From positions 248,001-312,000 of the forward strand of contig NZ_JARWSK010000001.1 in assembly GCF_031081985.1 (NCBI RefSeq): DNA of 64,000 nt, written 5' to 3'. Positions 45,088 through 53,461 of the stretch are shown piece by piece. The notes under the pieces are model-generated. The model searched no databases, was not told the origin of the DNA, and worked only from the letters and a program-made list of their open reading frames with translations. The position numbers and the translations under genes are program-made. This DNA comes from Komagataeibacter xylinus. Lineage in GTDB: Bacteria > Pseudomonadota > Alphaproteobacteria > Acetobacterales > Acetobacteraceae. How positions within the stretch are numbered: position 1 is the first letter of the stretch; each line of letters starts with the position of its first letter.

Positions 45088-47354
45088 TGGCCACTGTAAT
45101 TGACGCCCTTGTTGTCACGCTCGGCCTTGACCCGAAAGGGGTGCAGAAGGGGCAGAAAGAGGCTGACACTTCGTTCGGAAAGGTCAAGTCTTCTGCCCAG
45201 AATATGGGGAAGAGCGTTGACGCCGCAGCCACCAGTGGCGCGCAGGCCATACGCACCATGTCGCGCGAGGCCCTGTCGTTCTTCGCAGTCCTGACGGCGG
45301 GCAAGAGCCTGAAGGCGTTTGTGCAGGACAACACCCGATCCAACGTGGCGCTTGGCAACCTGTCGCGCAATCTGGGCGTGTCGGCGCAGTCCCTTGGTGC
45401 GTGGCAGAAAGTGGCGCAGTCGTTCGGCGGCACGGCAGAGGACGTGTCCGGCTCAATGCAGTCCCTCGTTTCGCAGTTCCAGACTGTGGAGGGGCGCACG
45501 AATCTGGCCCTGACATTTGGGCAGATGGGCGTGCGGCTACAGGGCGCCAACGGCCAGTTGCGCGACATGAACGAAATGCTGCCCGATCTGGCCCGCGCGG
45601 CACAGCGCCTGGGCCCACAGATGTTCTCTGCCCTCGGTTCTCAGGCCGGACTGTCGCAGGGATTCATCAATATGCTGGAGCAGGGGCCGCAAAAGATCGA
45701 GGCCATGTATGCGGCCCTGAAAAAATACGCCCCCACCAAGGCGGATACACAGGCATCCGGCCAGTTGATGATGGACTGGACCAAGCTGACGGCACAGTCC
45801 GAGGCATTTGGCCGCACCATCATGACCAGCCTGACGCCGGAACTGCATCATCTTCTGAGTTTGGTATCCGGTCTCGTGGACAAATATCAGGATACAATCC
45901 GAACACATATTGATGATTATGTGAAACGGATTGGTGATGCCGTTGAGGCGGTAGACTGGAAGTCTGTAGGCGACCAGATTAAGCAGATGTGGGATTATCT
46001 GCGCTCCATCGACTGGAAAGCGGTAGGGGACGGCATCAAGAGTTTTGCATCTGGTGCGAATACGGCAGCCCAAGCTGTTGGCGGCTGGTCCGAGGCAGTT
46101 CGTATCCTGTTTGATCTCTGGCTAGGGTCCAAGTTCATCAAGGTTATAGCCGCAGTTCGTCAGTTCGCCGCTCTCGGCGGGTTTGGCGCGAAAGGCGCTC
46201 AGGGAGCCTTGGGGATTGGTGGTGGAGTTTTAGGTGGAGTGCTTGCTACCGGAGCATCGGGGGCATTCGCTACCTATCAGGGTCTGAAGCTGATTCAGGA
46301 AATTGACCACGACACGTCCGACGAAGGAAAGCAGGAAAACCGCCGGAAGATCTACAATAGGCACGACCCGTATTATTCATCAAACCGATACACCGATCTG
46401 GAGCAGGCCCAGCGGCGGCAGGCACTGACGGAATACGGCACGAAAACACTGCACCTTGACCCCAAGGAAGTGGCTGATCTGATCAAGCGGATACAGGAGC
46501 AGAGCGGTTTCAACACGCAGGCCATCGGCAATAATGGCCGCACTGTCGGCATGTTCCAGTGGGGGCAGGACGAGGAAAACTGGATCGAGCAGCAGTCGGG
46601 CCAGTCCGCTATGTCAATGTCCGCAGAAGACCAGATGAAGTGGGACGTTGCAGCGCGACAGCCGGGCGGCTATGTCCCGCGCGGCGTGCGTAACAACAAT
46701 CCCGGAAATCTTGAATACCAGGGGCAGCGCGGCGCGCGCATGGAAACGGGCGTTGCCAGGCCACGCTACGCTGCATTTCCCACGATGGAGGCCGGGATTC
46801 AGGCGCTCCGCGATCAATTGGTGCTGTATAAATCCCGTGGCATTGATTCGGTCGATGCCATTATCTCCAAATACGCCCCAAAGGAGGAGAACGACACCGC
46901 CGCGTATATCGCGCAACTGTCGCGGCATATGGGGGTGTCACCCGACGCTCATCTTGACCTGAGAAATCCTGCAATCCAGAAGCAGATGATCGCCGGTATT
47001 GCGGGGGTGGAGATAGGGCACGGACAGATCAGCCAGGCGCAGATAGACCGCGCCCTGTCCATGGGCCAAAATCGGGGCGGGAATTATAACGACACACTGA
47101 CCGCGCAGATTTATTCCAAGGCCATGGGGAAGGCGGCGCACGACAGCGCAAGGGCGGCTGTGGATGCCACGGCACAAAACCTGCAGGCCGCGCAGGACAA
47201 TTCCACATCAAACAGCACGGTGAACAACAACGCCCACATCACAGGGAATTATCATATGGTCTTTAACGGCGCAGATCCGCAAACGACGCGCCGTGCGGTA
47301 GAGGACAGCCACAGCAACCTTGCCAGACAGGCAAACAGCGCATTCCCGGCATAG
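45087..47354 (+). CDS. Tail tape measure protein with muralytic domains
   Basis: 755 residues. N-terminal helical tape measure region (LGLDPKGVQKGQKEADTSFG, LGNLSRNLGVSAQSLGAWQK), a hydrophobic stretch near 365-400 (GIGGGVLGGVLATGASGAFA), a lysozyme/SLT-like part (IKRIQEQSGFNTQAIGNNGR - TVGMFQWGQDE), then a P5-like transglycosylase domain at ~531-650 (RGVRNNNPGNLEYQGQRGAR) that closely matches the free endolysin-like gene at 58225. Short for a tape measure, suggesting a short tail. Confidence 0.88.
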   Translation: MATVIDALVVTLGLDPKGVQKGQKEADTSFGKVKSSAQNMGKSVDAAATSGAQAIRTMSREALSFFAVLTAGKSLKAFVQDNTRSNVALGNLSRNLGVSAQSLGAWQKVAQSFGGTAEDVSGSMQSLVSQFQTVEGRTNLALTFGQMGVRLQGANGQLRDMNEMLPDLARAAQRLGPQMFSALGSQAGLSQGFINMLEQGPQKIEAMYAALKKYAPTKADTQASGQLMMDWTKLTAQSEAFGRTIMTSLTPELHHLLSLVSGLVDKYQDTIRTHIDDYVKRIGDAVEAVDWKSVGDQIKQMWDYLRSIDWKAVGDGIKSFASGANTAAQAVGGWSEAVRILFDLWLGSKFIKVIAAVRQFAALGGFGAKGAQGALGIGGGVLGGVLATGASGAFATYQGLKLIQEIDHDTSDEGKQENRRKIYNRHDPYYSSNRYTDLEQAQRRQALTEYGTKTLHLDPKEVADLIKRIQEQSGFNTQAIGNNGRTVGMFQWGQDEENWIEQQSGQSAMSMSAEDQMKWDVAARQPGGYVPRGVRNNNPGNLEYQGQRGARMETGVARPRYAAFPTMEAGIQALRDQLVLYKSRGIDSVDAIISKYAPKEENDTAAYIAQLSRHMGVSPDAHLDLRNPAIQKQMIAGIAGVEIGHGQISQAQIDRALSMGQNRGGNYNDTLTAQIYSKAMGKAAHDSARAAVDATAQNLQAAQDNSTSNSTVNNNAHITGNYHMVFNGADPQTTRRAVEDSHSNLARQANSAFPA

Positions 47355-47364
47355 GAACCCAAAA

Positions 47365-48102
47365 ATGGTCATGACGCTGGTAGCCCAGCCCACAACGGCA
47401 AATGTCGGAACGGGCACGGGCGTTCCCAAACTGTGGTCAACGGTCATGTCGGATGCCGAGGCGGTGGCGTCCGTTGAACTGGACACCCTGCTGCAAAGCT
47501 ATCTGGTCAGCAATGCTGCCACGCAATGGGGGCTGTTCAACACCTACAGCAAGCCGGTGCTGACGGCGGCGCGGGTGCGGGCGATTGATATCCGGTCACA
47601 GTATCGCAAGTCCGATGCCCCGCAGGAGAACGGCGGCTTCATGTCCTATAACAAGGTCAAGATGCCCCGACAGGTGATGCTTGAGGTGCTGTGCGATGGC
47701 ACCGCCATGAGTTACGGCAACGTAAGCGCCATCACCAGCCTGCTGTCGGTGGCAGGCATAGGCGGCACGACGCAGGGCGTGACCGTGCGCAAGCAGTTCC
47801 TGGCTGCGCTGGACTCTCTTGTCGCGGACCTGAACACCTATCTGGTGGTTACGCCAGAGGCTACATACTCGAATATGAATGTGATCGGCTACGCAATCAG
47901 GCGTGAAACGCATCGCGGCGTAACCATGGTCCGGGCAGAAATCATGCTTGAGGAAGTCCGGTTGCAGCACAGCAAGTCTGTCTCTGTCACCAGCCCCTCA
48001 CAGCCGTCCGGCGCCAGCCAGACAAACGGCGGCAATGTGCAGTCACAAAGCCTGACATCCGCGCAGACAGATACCTACGCCAATGGGACCACCACATCAT
48101 GA
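47365..48102 (+). CDS. Baseplate/distal tail protein, 245 residues
   Basis: From ATG 47365. Beta-rich with NTYSKPVLTAARVRAIDIRS, MPRQVMLEVLCDGTAMSYGN and YAIRRETHRGVTMVRAEIML, the Dit-like pattern of myovirus proteins coded right after the tape measure; Ser/Thr/Gln-rich tail. Hub of the baseplate by position. Confidence 0.65.
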   Translation: MVMTLVAQPTTANVGTGTGVPKLWSTVMSDAEAVASVELDTLLQSYLVSNAATQWGLFNTYSKPVLTAARVRAIDIRSQYRKSDAPQENGGFMSYNKVKMPRQVMLEVLCDGTAMSYGNVSAITSLLSVAGIGGTTQGVTVRKQFLAALDSLVADLNTYLVVTPEATYSNMNVIGYAIRRETHRGVTMVRAEIMLEEVRLQHSKSVSVTSPSQPSGASQTNGGNVQSQSLTSAQTDTYANGTTTS

Positions 48103-48407
48103 CCGCCGCCGTCACAATACCCGTCAGCGCAGTAGCGAGTCAGACCCTGACCGTGCCGCTGTCCAGCCACACGGCCAAGCTGAACATATACCAGCTTGAT
48201 ACCGGACTGTTCATGGATATCTATCTGGATGGTACCCTGATCATGGCGGGCCTGCTATGTCAGGACCGGACATGGATCATCCGCAAGGCATATTACGGCT
48301 TCCCCGGTGATCTGGTCTTTATCGACAGTCAGGGCACGACAGACCCGGACTATAGCGGCCTGAATGACCGATGGTGCCTGTATTATCAGGAGGGCAAAAA
48401 TGTCTGA
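48099..48407 (+). CDS. Tail protein (DUF6983-like plug)
   Basis: 102 residues, ATGA overlap with the previous gene. LSSHTAKLNIYQLDTGLFMD, LLCQDRTWIIRKAYYGFPGD and YYQEG match the small plug-like baseplate protein family. Structural. Confidence 0.7.
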   Translation: MTAAVTIPVSAVASQTLTVPLSSHTAKLNIYQLDTGLFMDIYLDGTLIMAGLLCQDRTWIIRKAYYGFPGDLVFIDSQGTTDPDYSGLNDRWCLYYQEGKNV

Positions 48408-49350
48408 CAGAAGTTTCACACGCAAGCGTCTGCGGGTGAAATTCCTGATTCATGAGGAGGCAGGATATTCCGCCATAACCCTGACGGATCTGCGCGTAGC
48501 CTGCCAGGTTGCCAATGCAGGTCTTGAGGGCGGCGTAATGTGCTCCCTGCGCATAGAGGGTGTAAACATCAACCACATGAATCGCCTGTCCATGGTTCAG
48601 GCTGGCGTGGTGGCCCAGAATGCAAACACCGTTACGGTGGAGGCGTGTGATACTGGTGACGATGTGTGGCAGATGGTGTTTTCCGGTGGCGTGGTCGGGG
48701 CGTTTGCAGATTTCAACAGCGCTCCGAACACCGCTTTTATGGTTACGGCCCAGAGCATGGCGCAGCCATCCGCAATGCCGATCACGCCAACGGCCTTCAA
48801 GGGCAGTGTGGCGGTGGCCGATATCATGAAAGCGATAGCCGAGAAAGTTGGCCTGTCATTTCAGAACAACGGCGTGACGGCAGTCATGAACGGCAGCGTC
48901 ACGCTGAATGGGTCTGGCGCGGACCAGATTCAGGCCATCGCACAGGCTGCGCAGATAACCTATATCGTCGCCACGAATGTCCTGAGCATCTGGCCCGCAA
49001 GCGGCCCGACCAGCACGACCGCGCAGGTCACGATTTCATCTGAAACAGGCATGATAGGTTACCCGGCCTATGCGCAGTATGGCGTAACGCTGCGCACGCT
49101 GTTCAACAGCGCCATAGGCTTTCAAAGCGTCATCAAGCTGGAAAGCGAATATGCCCCGGCTGCATGGGTTAACGAAATGGGGCAGCTTAACCAGTTGGGC
49201 GGGAATAACATCTTCCCGGCATCGAATGGCATATGGGTAGCCTACCGCGTGCAGCACGACCTGCAATCTGAAATCCCCGGCGGGGAATGGACCACCTACA
49301 TCGAGGCGCAGCGTCAGGATCTGGCAAAGGGGACGGTATTTGCCCGATAA
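48400..49350 (+). CDS. Baseplate hub protein
   Basis: 316 residues from ATG 48400. RKRLRVKFLIHEEAGYSAIT, then GDDVWQMVFSGGVVGAFADF, and IGYPAYAQYGVTLRTLFNSA near the end; resembles gp27/gpD-like hub proteins of DUF3383 myoviruses. Overlaps the spike gene. Confidence 0.7.
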   Translation: MSDRSFTRKRLRVKFLIHEEAGYSAITLTDLRVACQVANAGLEGGVMCSLRIEGVNINHMNRLSMVQAGVVAQNANTVTVEACDTGDDVWQMVFSGGVVGAFADFNSAPNTAFMVTAQSMAQPSAMPITPTAFKGSVAVADIMKAIAEKVGLSFQNNGVTAVMNGSVTLNGSGADQIQAIAQAAQITYIVATNVLSIWPASGPTSTTAQVTISSETGMIGYPAYAQYGVTLRTLFNSAIGFQSVIKLESEYAPAAWVNEMGQLNQLGGNNIFPASNGIWVAYRVQHDLQSEIPGGEWTTYIEAQRQDLAKGTVFAR

Positions 49351-49999
49351 CACATACATAGGAACGAACCGGCCCGAGGACGCGGGCTGCACGTTCAACG
49401 TGTTCAACGCCATGATCCGCCGCGTAATGGGACGGATGGGCGCGAACCTGCCAGTCAAGGTGCTGGCGGTTAATGGCGTGGGCCTGAACCCGGTCGGGTT
49501 TGTCGATGTTCAGCCGCTTGTGCATCAGGTTGACGGGACAGGAAAGCCGACCCCGCGTGGTGTGATCTATGATGTGCCCTACATCCGCATGCAGGGTGGC
49601 AGCCGGGCCATCATCTGTGACCCGCAGGTGGGCGATATCGGATATGCAATCGTGTCTGGCCGCGACATATCCAACGTCAAGGTCAACCGGGCGGCGTCGG
49701 TTCCGGGATCATACCGGCATCATGATGTGTCAGACGCCGTGTATGTGGGCGGCCTGCTGAACGCCGCGCCGACCGAATATATCGGCTGGGTGGGCGATGA
49801 CGTGCATGTCCACACGGCGGGGAAGTTCATTGTGGACGCCGCCAGCATGCAGGTGAATTGCGCCATCACCACCACCGGCGACATTACGGCGCAGGGCACC
49901 GTTACAGGCCAGACAGACGTGAAGGCCGCAGGCATTTCCGGCAAAAGCCACACGCACCCGGTCACAGACGCGCCGGGAACGACAGGAGCCCCAGAGTGA
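49340..49999 (+). CDS. Baseplate spike protein (Gp138/gpV-like)
   Basis: 219 residues from TTG 49340 with AAGGGGAC upstream. OB-like N-domain of the Gp138 family (VKVLAVNGVGLNPVGFVDVQ, GVIYDVPYIRMQGG, DIGYAIVSGRDIS) followed by a beta-helical stalk (AKFIVDAASMQ-type repeats ending GKSHTHPVTDAPGTTGAPE). Membrane-piercing spike. Confidence 0.82.
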   Translation: MPDNTYIGTNRPEDAGCTFNVFNAMIRRVMGRMGANLPVKVLAVNGVGLNPVGFVDVQPLVHQVDGTGKPTPRGVIYDVPYIRMQGGSRAIICDPQVGDIGYAIVSGRDISNVKVNRAASVPGSYRHHDVSDAVYVGGLLNAAPTEYIGWVGDDVHVHTAGKFIVDAASMQVNCAITTTGDITAQGTVTGQTDVKAAGISGKSHTHPVTDAPGTTGAPE

Positions 50000-50583
50000 A
50001 GAAGGTCGAACCATTCACCGTCGATGTGTCGCTAGACTTTCAGCCGGATATTGCTGAGCGCGAAGACGGGTTTCATCTATGGCTAGCCAAGGAAAAACGC
50101 GCCCTTGTCGATGCGGCTTATGCCGAAAATCAGGCCGCAGCCGACCGGATGAAGGGCCGGGCGTCCTCCCTGCTGGGCTGGAGCGTCACCCTTACAACCG
50201 GGGCGCTCGCCGCAACGCAATATGACGGGCACAGGGCTATGGCATGGGCGTTTGTGGCTGGCTTTGGGGGGTGCGCTTTCTGCTGTATCCGCACGCTATA
50301 TTCGACCCCATGGCACACGAAAAATGTCGCTCCCGATGTTGTGGACGACGTGCTGCGCGACATTGCCGGGCGCACCGAAGCAGCAGGGACGGAGCGGATG
50401 GCCCATGCCATTGATGCAGTCAATTTCCTGAACCGGGAGAGCCTGACTTATGATCGAAGATGGCTTAAGGCATCTTGGGTTCTAGCAGCGATAACGCCAA
50501 TTGTTGCCATCGCAATTACCGCTGCGGGCTCCTCGGCTGCACTCAAGGCTTATCAGCTTCTTTCTTCAGCGATTCATCCATAG
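49996..50583 (+). CDS. Membrane protein in tail operon, 195 residues, unknown
   Basis: GTG 49996 overlaps the spike stop. Two adjacent transmembrane helices (SLLGWSVTLTTGALAATQYD, AMAWAFVAGFGGCAFCCIRT) and a third near the C-terminus (WVLAAITPIVAIAITAAGSS), joined by a helical cytoplasmic part. The layout is similar to SLATT/PycTM-type two-helix effectors, but I cannot assign the family. Misplaced among structural genes, so probably a moron such as a superinfection-exclusion protein. Confidence 0.6.
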   Translation: MKKVEPFTVDVSLDFQPDIAEREDGFHLWLAKEKRALVDAAYAENQAAADRMKGRASSLLGWSVTLTTGALAATQYDGHRAMAWAFVAGFGGCAFCCIRTLYSTPWHTKNVAPDVVDDVLRDIAGRTEAAGTERMAHAIDAVNFLNRESLTYDRRWLKASWVLAAITPIVAIAITAAGSSAALKAYQLLSSAIHP

Positions 50584-50695
50584 CCATAGGCGGGGTGGCT
50601 TTGGTCATGCGCTCCAGCAATTCAGTGCGAGCGGGTTGCTGCGCCTTGGCCTGACTATTCGGTACTGGATTTTTATCGCTCAAGGGTGCCTCCAT
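50543..50695 (-). CDS. Candidate 50-residue protein, start codon in a hairpin
   Basis: Leftward frame MEAPLSDKNPVPNSQAKAQQ to KKEADKP, hydrophilic, convergent with and overlapping the end of the membrane protein gene. Its ATG lies in the loop/stem of the 50683-50709 hairpin. Third positions are less GC-rich than in core genes. Could belong to the cassette that begins here. Confidence 0.4.
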   Translation of the reverse strand: MEAPLSDKNPVPNSQAKAQQPARTELLERMTKATPPMAMDESLKKEADKP

Positions 50696-50709
50696 AAAAA
50701 AGGCACCCT
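50683..50709. promoter_or_regulatory. 8-bp inverted repeat around a start codon
   Basis: AGGGTGCC - 11-base loop - GGCACCCT. Not followed by T-runs in either direction, so a poor terminator. On the minus strand it encloses the ATG of the 50-residue reading frame and could hide it from ribosomes. Confidence 0.45.
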
Positions 50710-50877
50710 CCCACGCGCCCCAGAGTCGGGATTATAGAATATGGCGGATAGGGGCTATTCAGCCGCCACTGTATTGAACGTTAAGCGGAAGATAGCAAGA
50801 GATTAGCCGTCTTCGGACCGATCCACATCGCGTAGGCGTGTTTCATAGCTTCTTCTATTCAGTATTAATTATATATA
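50710..50877. other. AT-rich spacer at left edge of cassette
   Basis: Holds no gene. Composition falls sharply here compared with the tail operon, marking the border of inserted DNA. Confidence 0.5.
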
Positions 50878-51696
50878 TTATTTTAATAAATAAACAGGAA
50901 TTCCAGATTCTTTTAGTTGGTCATAGAAACCTTGATGAATTATTATATTGGAATAATCAACGCACAATGGAACGTATTCTCCTGATACGCTTTGTGTGCA
51001 TTTAAAAATAAATTTTTGACGATACCCAATTATATTTTCATCAGAAATTGAGTTATTTACTAGGGTTGGTATTGGTGAAAAATAAACCTCTCCATGAGTT
51101 TTTTTGTATTCTAATAAATACACCTCTTTTGAGGCGTCGTATAAGTCATTGCCATATGGTGTGGATGGTGAATATGAATGTATATCTTTATACATGGCAA
51201 ATAGTTTTTTATATATTTTAGACTTTTCTGGATCACCAACAAAATGAACACACGCTATTACCCTTTGTGCATATAAATCTTCAATTTCCTTACTATTGTT
51301 CTGGTCCTTATTACCTGATGATTTTATTATCTCGTAAGAGAGATTTGAACCATAAAGTAACGCATTATATATATACCAATCGTCTGAATATCTTATTGGT
51401 GCCTGAGCCTCTATTGAGAGTATCTGCTGGATTCTTTGTGCCATCTTAAGGGCGCTTCCAGGGGCTAGCGGGTCCATATTTCCCCACGCTATTTTTTCGA
51501 ATACAGTTCCTTTTATGTAATCATCATACCACATAAGAGCCTTTACTATTCGGTTTTGATCTACTGAACCATCAGCGGGCCCGATTGGCTCGCAAGTTGA
51601 TGTGGGCTTTAAATCAGATATTGAATCACCCGCATAAGCATGAGACGAATATGGAATAGATATTGATGCCGCCAATAACACATACCTAAATATCAT
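50878..51696 (-). CDS. Secreted protein of unknown function, AT-rich moron
   Basis: 272 residues with a clear signal peptide (MIFRYVLLAASISIPYSSHA YA) and a mature helical/beta part containing four Cys (STCEPIG, VIACVHF, FKCTQS, PLCVDY) that could form disulfides. Codon use is strikingly AT-rich. Its ATG overlaps the stop of the ribbon-helix-helix repressor gene, so it is cotranscribed with a gene that should be active in the lysogen: a lysogenic conversion candidate. No family recognised. Confidence 0.7.
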   Translation of the reverse strand: MIFRYVLLAASISIPYSSHAYAGDSISDLKPTSTCEPIGPADGSVDQNRIVKALMWYDDYIKGTVFEKIAWGNMDPLAPGSALKMAQRIQQILSIEAQAPIRYSDDWYIYNALLYGSNLSYEIIKSSGNKDQNNSKEIEDLYAQRVIACVHFVGDPEKSKIYKKLFAMYKDIHSYSPSTPYGNDLYDASKEVYLLEYKKTHGEVYFSPIPTLVNNSISDENIIGYRQKFIFKCTQSVSGEYVPLCVDYSNIIIHQGFYDQLKESGIPVYLLK

Positions 51697-51935
51697 TTCT
51701 CAGTTTTCCCCTGCGCATCCTTCGCCCTCTCAAGAGCCTCAAGCGCGATCTTCTTAATCTCTGCCAGTTCGCTATCCCGCGTGGCGATTTCCTTCTGATA
51801 GCCGTCGCGCATGAACTCGATCATCCAGACGAGTTCGGCATTCACAGATCTGCCGTTTCGGGCAGCCTGTTCATCAAGCCAGCGCTTTAACTCGGCTGGG
51901 AAACGGACATGGAACTGTGCAGCTTTCTCTCGCAT
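51693..51935 (-). CDS. Mnt/Arc-type ribbon-helix-helix repressor, immI module 1 (leftward)
   Basis: 80 residues from ATG 51935. QFHVRFPAELKRWLDEQAAR NGRSVNAELVWMIEFM is the Arc family beta-strand plus two helices; a C-terminal coiled coil follows (ELAEIKKIALEALERAKDAQ) as in Mnt for tetramer formation. Divergent from a second RHH gene with paired operators between. The downstream secreted protein is translationally coupled. Confidence 0.8.
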   Translation of the reverse strand: MREKAAQFHVRFPAELKRWLDEQAARNGRSVNAELVWMIEFMRDGYQKEIATRDSELAEIKKIALEALERAKDAQGKTEK

Positions 51936-51947
51936 GCAACCACAGTG

Positions 51948-51986
51948 TACCAAAAAGGTATTGACGACAATTCTACCTTATTGGTA
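51948..51986. promoter_or_regulatory. Paired operators of immI module 1
   Basis: Two palindromes TACC-N5-GGTA: TACCAAAAAGGTA (51948-51960) and TACCTTATTGGTA (51974-51986), centres 26 bp apart, between the divergent RHH genes. TTGACG at 51961-51966 may be the rightward -35. Spacing of about two and a half helical turns allows cooperative binding of RHH tetramers. Confidence 0.7.
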
Positions 51987-51995
51987 GGAAGTGGT

Positions 51996-52220
51996 ATGGG
52001 TAAACACATGAGAGAGGTCATGAAACAGAGAGACCCGCAAATTCACGTCCGCATCCCGCAGTCCATGAAGGACGCATTGGAAGCGAACGCAAAGGCAAAC
52101 TGCCGATCCGTCAATTCAGAGATTGTTTTTGGATTGAAGTTTTATGCTCAACATCTTGAGCAAGCAGAAAAGGCGTTGGGCATCGCCGTGCAAAGCCAGC
52201 CCAACGCCCCTCAGAAATGA
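51996..52220 (+). CDS. Arc-type ribbon-helix-helix repressor, immI module 1 (rightward)
   Basis: 74 residues from ATG 51996 (AGGAAG upstream). DPQIHVRIPQSMKDALEANA KANCRSVNSEIVFGL is the Arc signature. It is the first gene of the antirepressor operon, as arc precedes ant in P22; it would dampen antirepressor synthesis. Confidence 0.8.
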   Translation: MGKHMREVMKQRDPQIHVRIPQSMKDALEANAKANCRSVNSEIVFGLKFYAQHLEQAEKALGIAVQSQPNAPQK

Positions 52221-52239
52221 CCTTACAAGGAACATCACT

Positions 52240-53172
52240 ATGACCGCTCTTACCACAATCGACTTCCACGGTTCAAACCTTATTGCGATCCCCGGTGATC
52301 GTCCCGAAACAACGCTGGTGGCGATGAAGCCGGTGGTTGAGGGGATGGGGCTGTCATGGCAGCCACAGCACAGGAAAATTATGTCTCATTCGGTGCTTAA
52401 AAAGGGTATCACCATGACGGTGATACCTTCTGACGGCGGCGAACAGGACGGAACCTGCCTCTCCCTCGACCTCCTCAACTTCTGGCTCGCCACGATCCAC
52501 CCCGACCGGATCAAGAATGAAGCAACCCGCGCGAAGGTCATTGAATACCAGACCGAATGCGCCCGCGTTCTGTTCGATCATTTCTTCGGTAAGGCGCTAG
52601 CACGTGGCGCTCAATCCGCCCCTCATCACCTGACGGCGCAGGAAGTCGGTGGCATCGTGAAGGGTATCGTCAATAAGCGTGTGTCCGAGAGCGAAAAGCG
52701 CCTGGAAGAGATGTCCAGCATGTTGGCGGCCCTCAATGTGGAAATCCGCGAGAAGCTGACACCGACACAGCGGGAACTTTCCGACCATGCCGTTGCCGTG
52801 GTGCAGGAAAAGGTTGCCGAAAAGCAGGCTCTGGTCGAAACCCGCGTGCCCGGCCAGATCGCAGCCTTTCCCATCCCGGCTAACCTGATCCCCAAGCGCC
52901 GCCCGAACACCGGAACGTGCCGTCTGCCGGTTGGTGAGATCGGTCGTCGCCTTGGCATTGGTGCTGCGAAGGTCAACGCCATGCTGGCCGATCTTGGCTT
53001 GCAGTCGACTGGCACGACAAACCAGCCATGGATGGTCACGGACAATGGCGAGTTCTTCGGCATTCATCATACCAAGCGGCAGATCCTGTGGTCGGCCCGA
53101 ACCCTTGACGTGCTGCGCTGGCGCATGGAGGTGCGCCCTTTCGCCAAGGCCAAGGAGCGAGCCCCGGCGTAG
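52240..53172 (+). CDS. Phage antirepressor, P22_AR_N type (immI module 1)
   Basis: 310 residues. The N-terminal ~120 match the P22 antirepressor N-domain (FHGSNLIAIPGDRPETTLVA, MKPVVEGMGLSWQPQHRKI, LNFWLATIHPDRIKNEATRA, KVIEYQTECARVLFDHFFGK). A coiled-coil middle leads to a C-terminal wHTH-like domain (LPVGEIGRRLGIGAAKVNAM) ending RPFAKAKERAPA. AAGGA precedes ATG 52240. Binds and inactivates phage repressors. In-frame C CCT TTC at 53136-53142. Confidence 0.88.
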   Translation: MTALTTIDFHGSNLIAIPGDRPETTLVAMKPVVEGMGLSWQPQHRKIMSHSVLKKGITMTVIPSDGGEQDGTCLSLDLLNFWLATIHPDRIKNEATRAKVIEYQTECARVLFDHFFGKALARGAQSAPHHLTAQEVGGIVKGIVNKRVSESEKRLEEMSSMLAALNVEIREKLTPTQRELSDHAVAVVQEKVAEKQALVETRVPGQIAAFPIPANLIPKRRPNTGTCRLPVGEIGRRLGIGAAKVNAMLADLGLQSTGTTNQPWMVTDNGEFFGIHHTKRQILWSARTLDVLRWRMEVRPFAKAKERAPA

Positions 53173-53441
53173 CCCTGACAGAAAACCCCATCAGCGGACA
53201 CCTGCCGCCAGATGAAGAGCTTCTTATCTGGATGGCGGAGTGTGAGGGATGGGAGCGTGTGAACGCGGACAAGCCACGGGATATGGAAGCGCTCATGCAT
53301 ATCAACCTGCTCAGGAGGTGGATCAGGGACCGCCGGGGCATCCGCTCCTATGTTGAACAGGCCCGGCAGAACTGGTTGCAGAAGCGGCGTGTGGTGACGT
53401 TGAGGGCGCGGAAGGTAGAGGAGCGTGAGTTGATCGGGTAG
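53136..53441 (+). CDS. -1 frame extension of antirepressor 1, or separate small gene from 53232
   Basis: The frame is open from before the antirepressor stop: ...RQGQGASPGVALTENPISGH, LPPDEELLIWMAECEGWERV, then a basic helical end (LLRRWIRDRRGIRSYVEQAR). The clearly protein-like part upstream of ATG 53232 has no ATG/GTG/TTG start, but is reached by -1 slippage on C CCT TTC at 53136-53142; the fusion would have ~400 residues. ATG 53232 alone would give 69 residues. Confidence 0.5.
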   Translation, partial: PFRQGQGASPGVALTENPISGHLPPDEELLIWMAECEGWERVNADKPRDMEALMHINLLRRWIRDRRGIRSYVEQARQNWLQKRRVVTLRARKVEERELIG

Positions 53442-53461
53442 ACAGAAGTTAACTTGACGGC

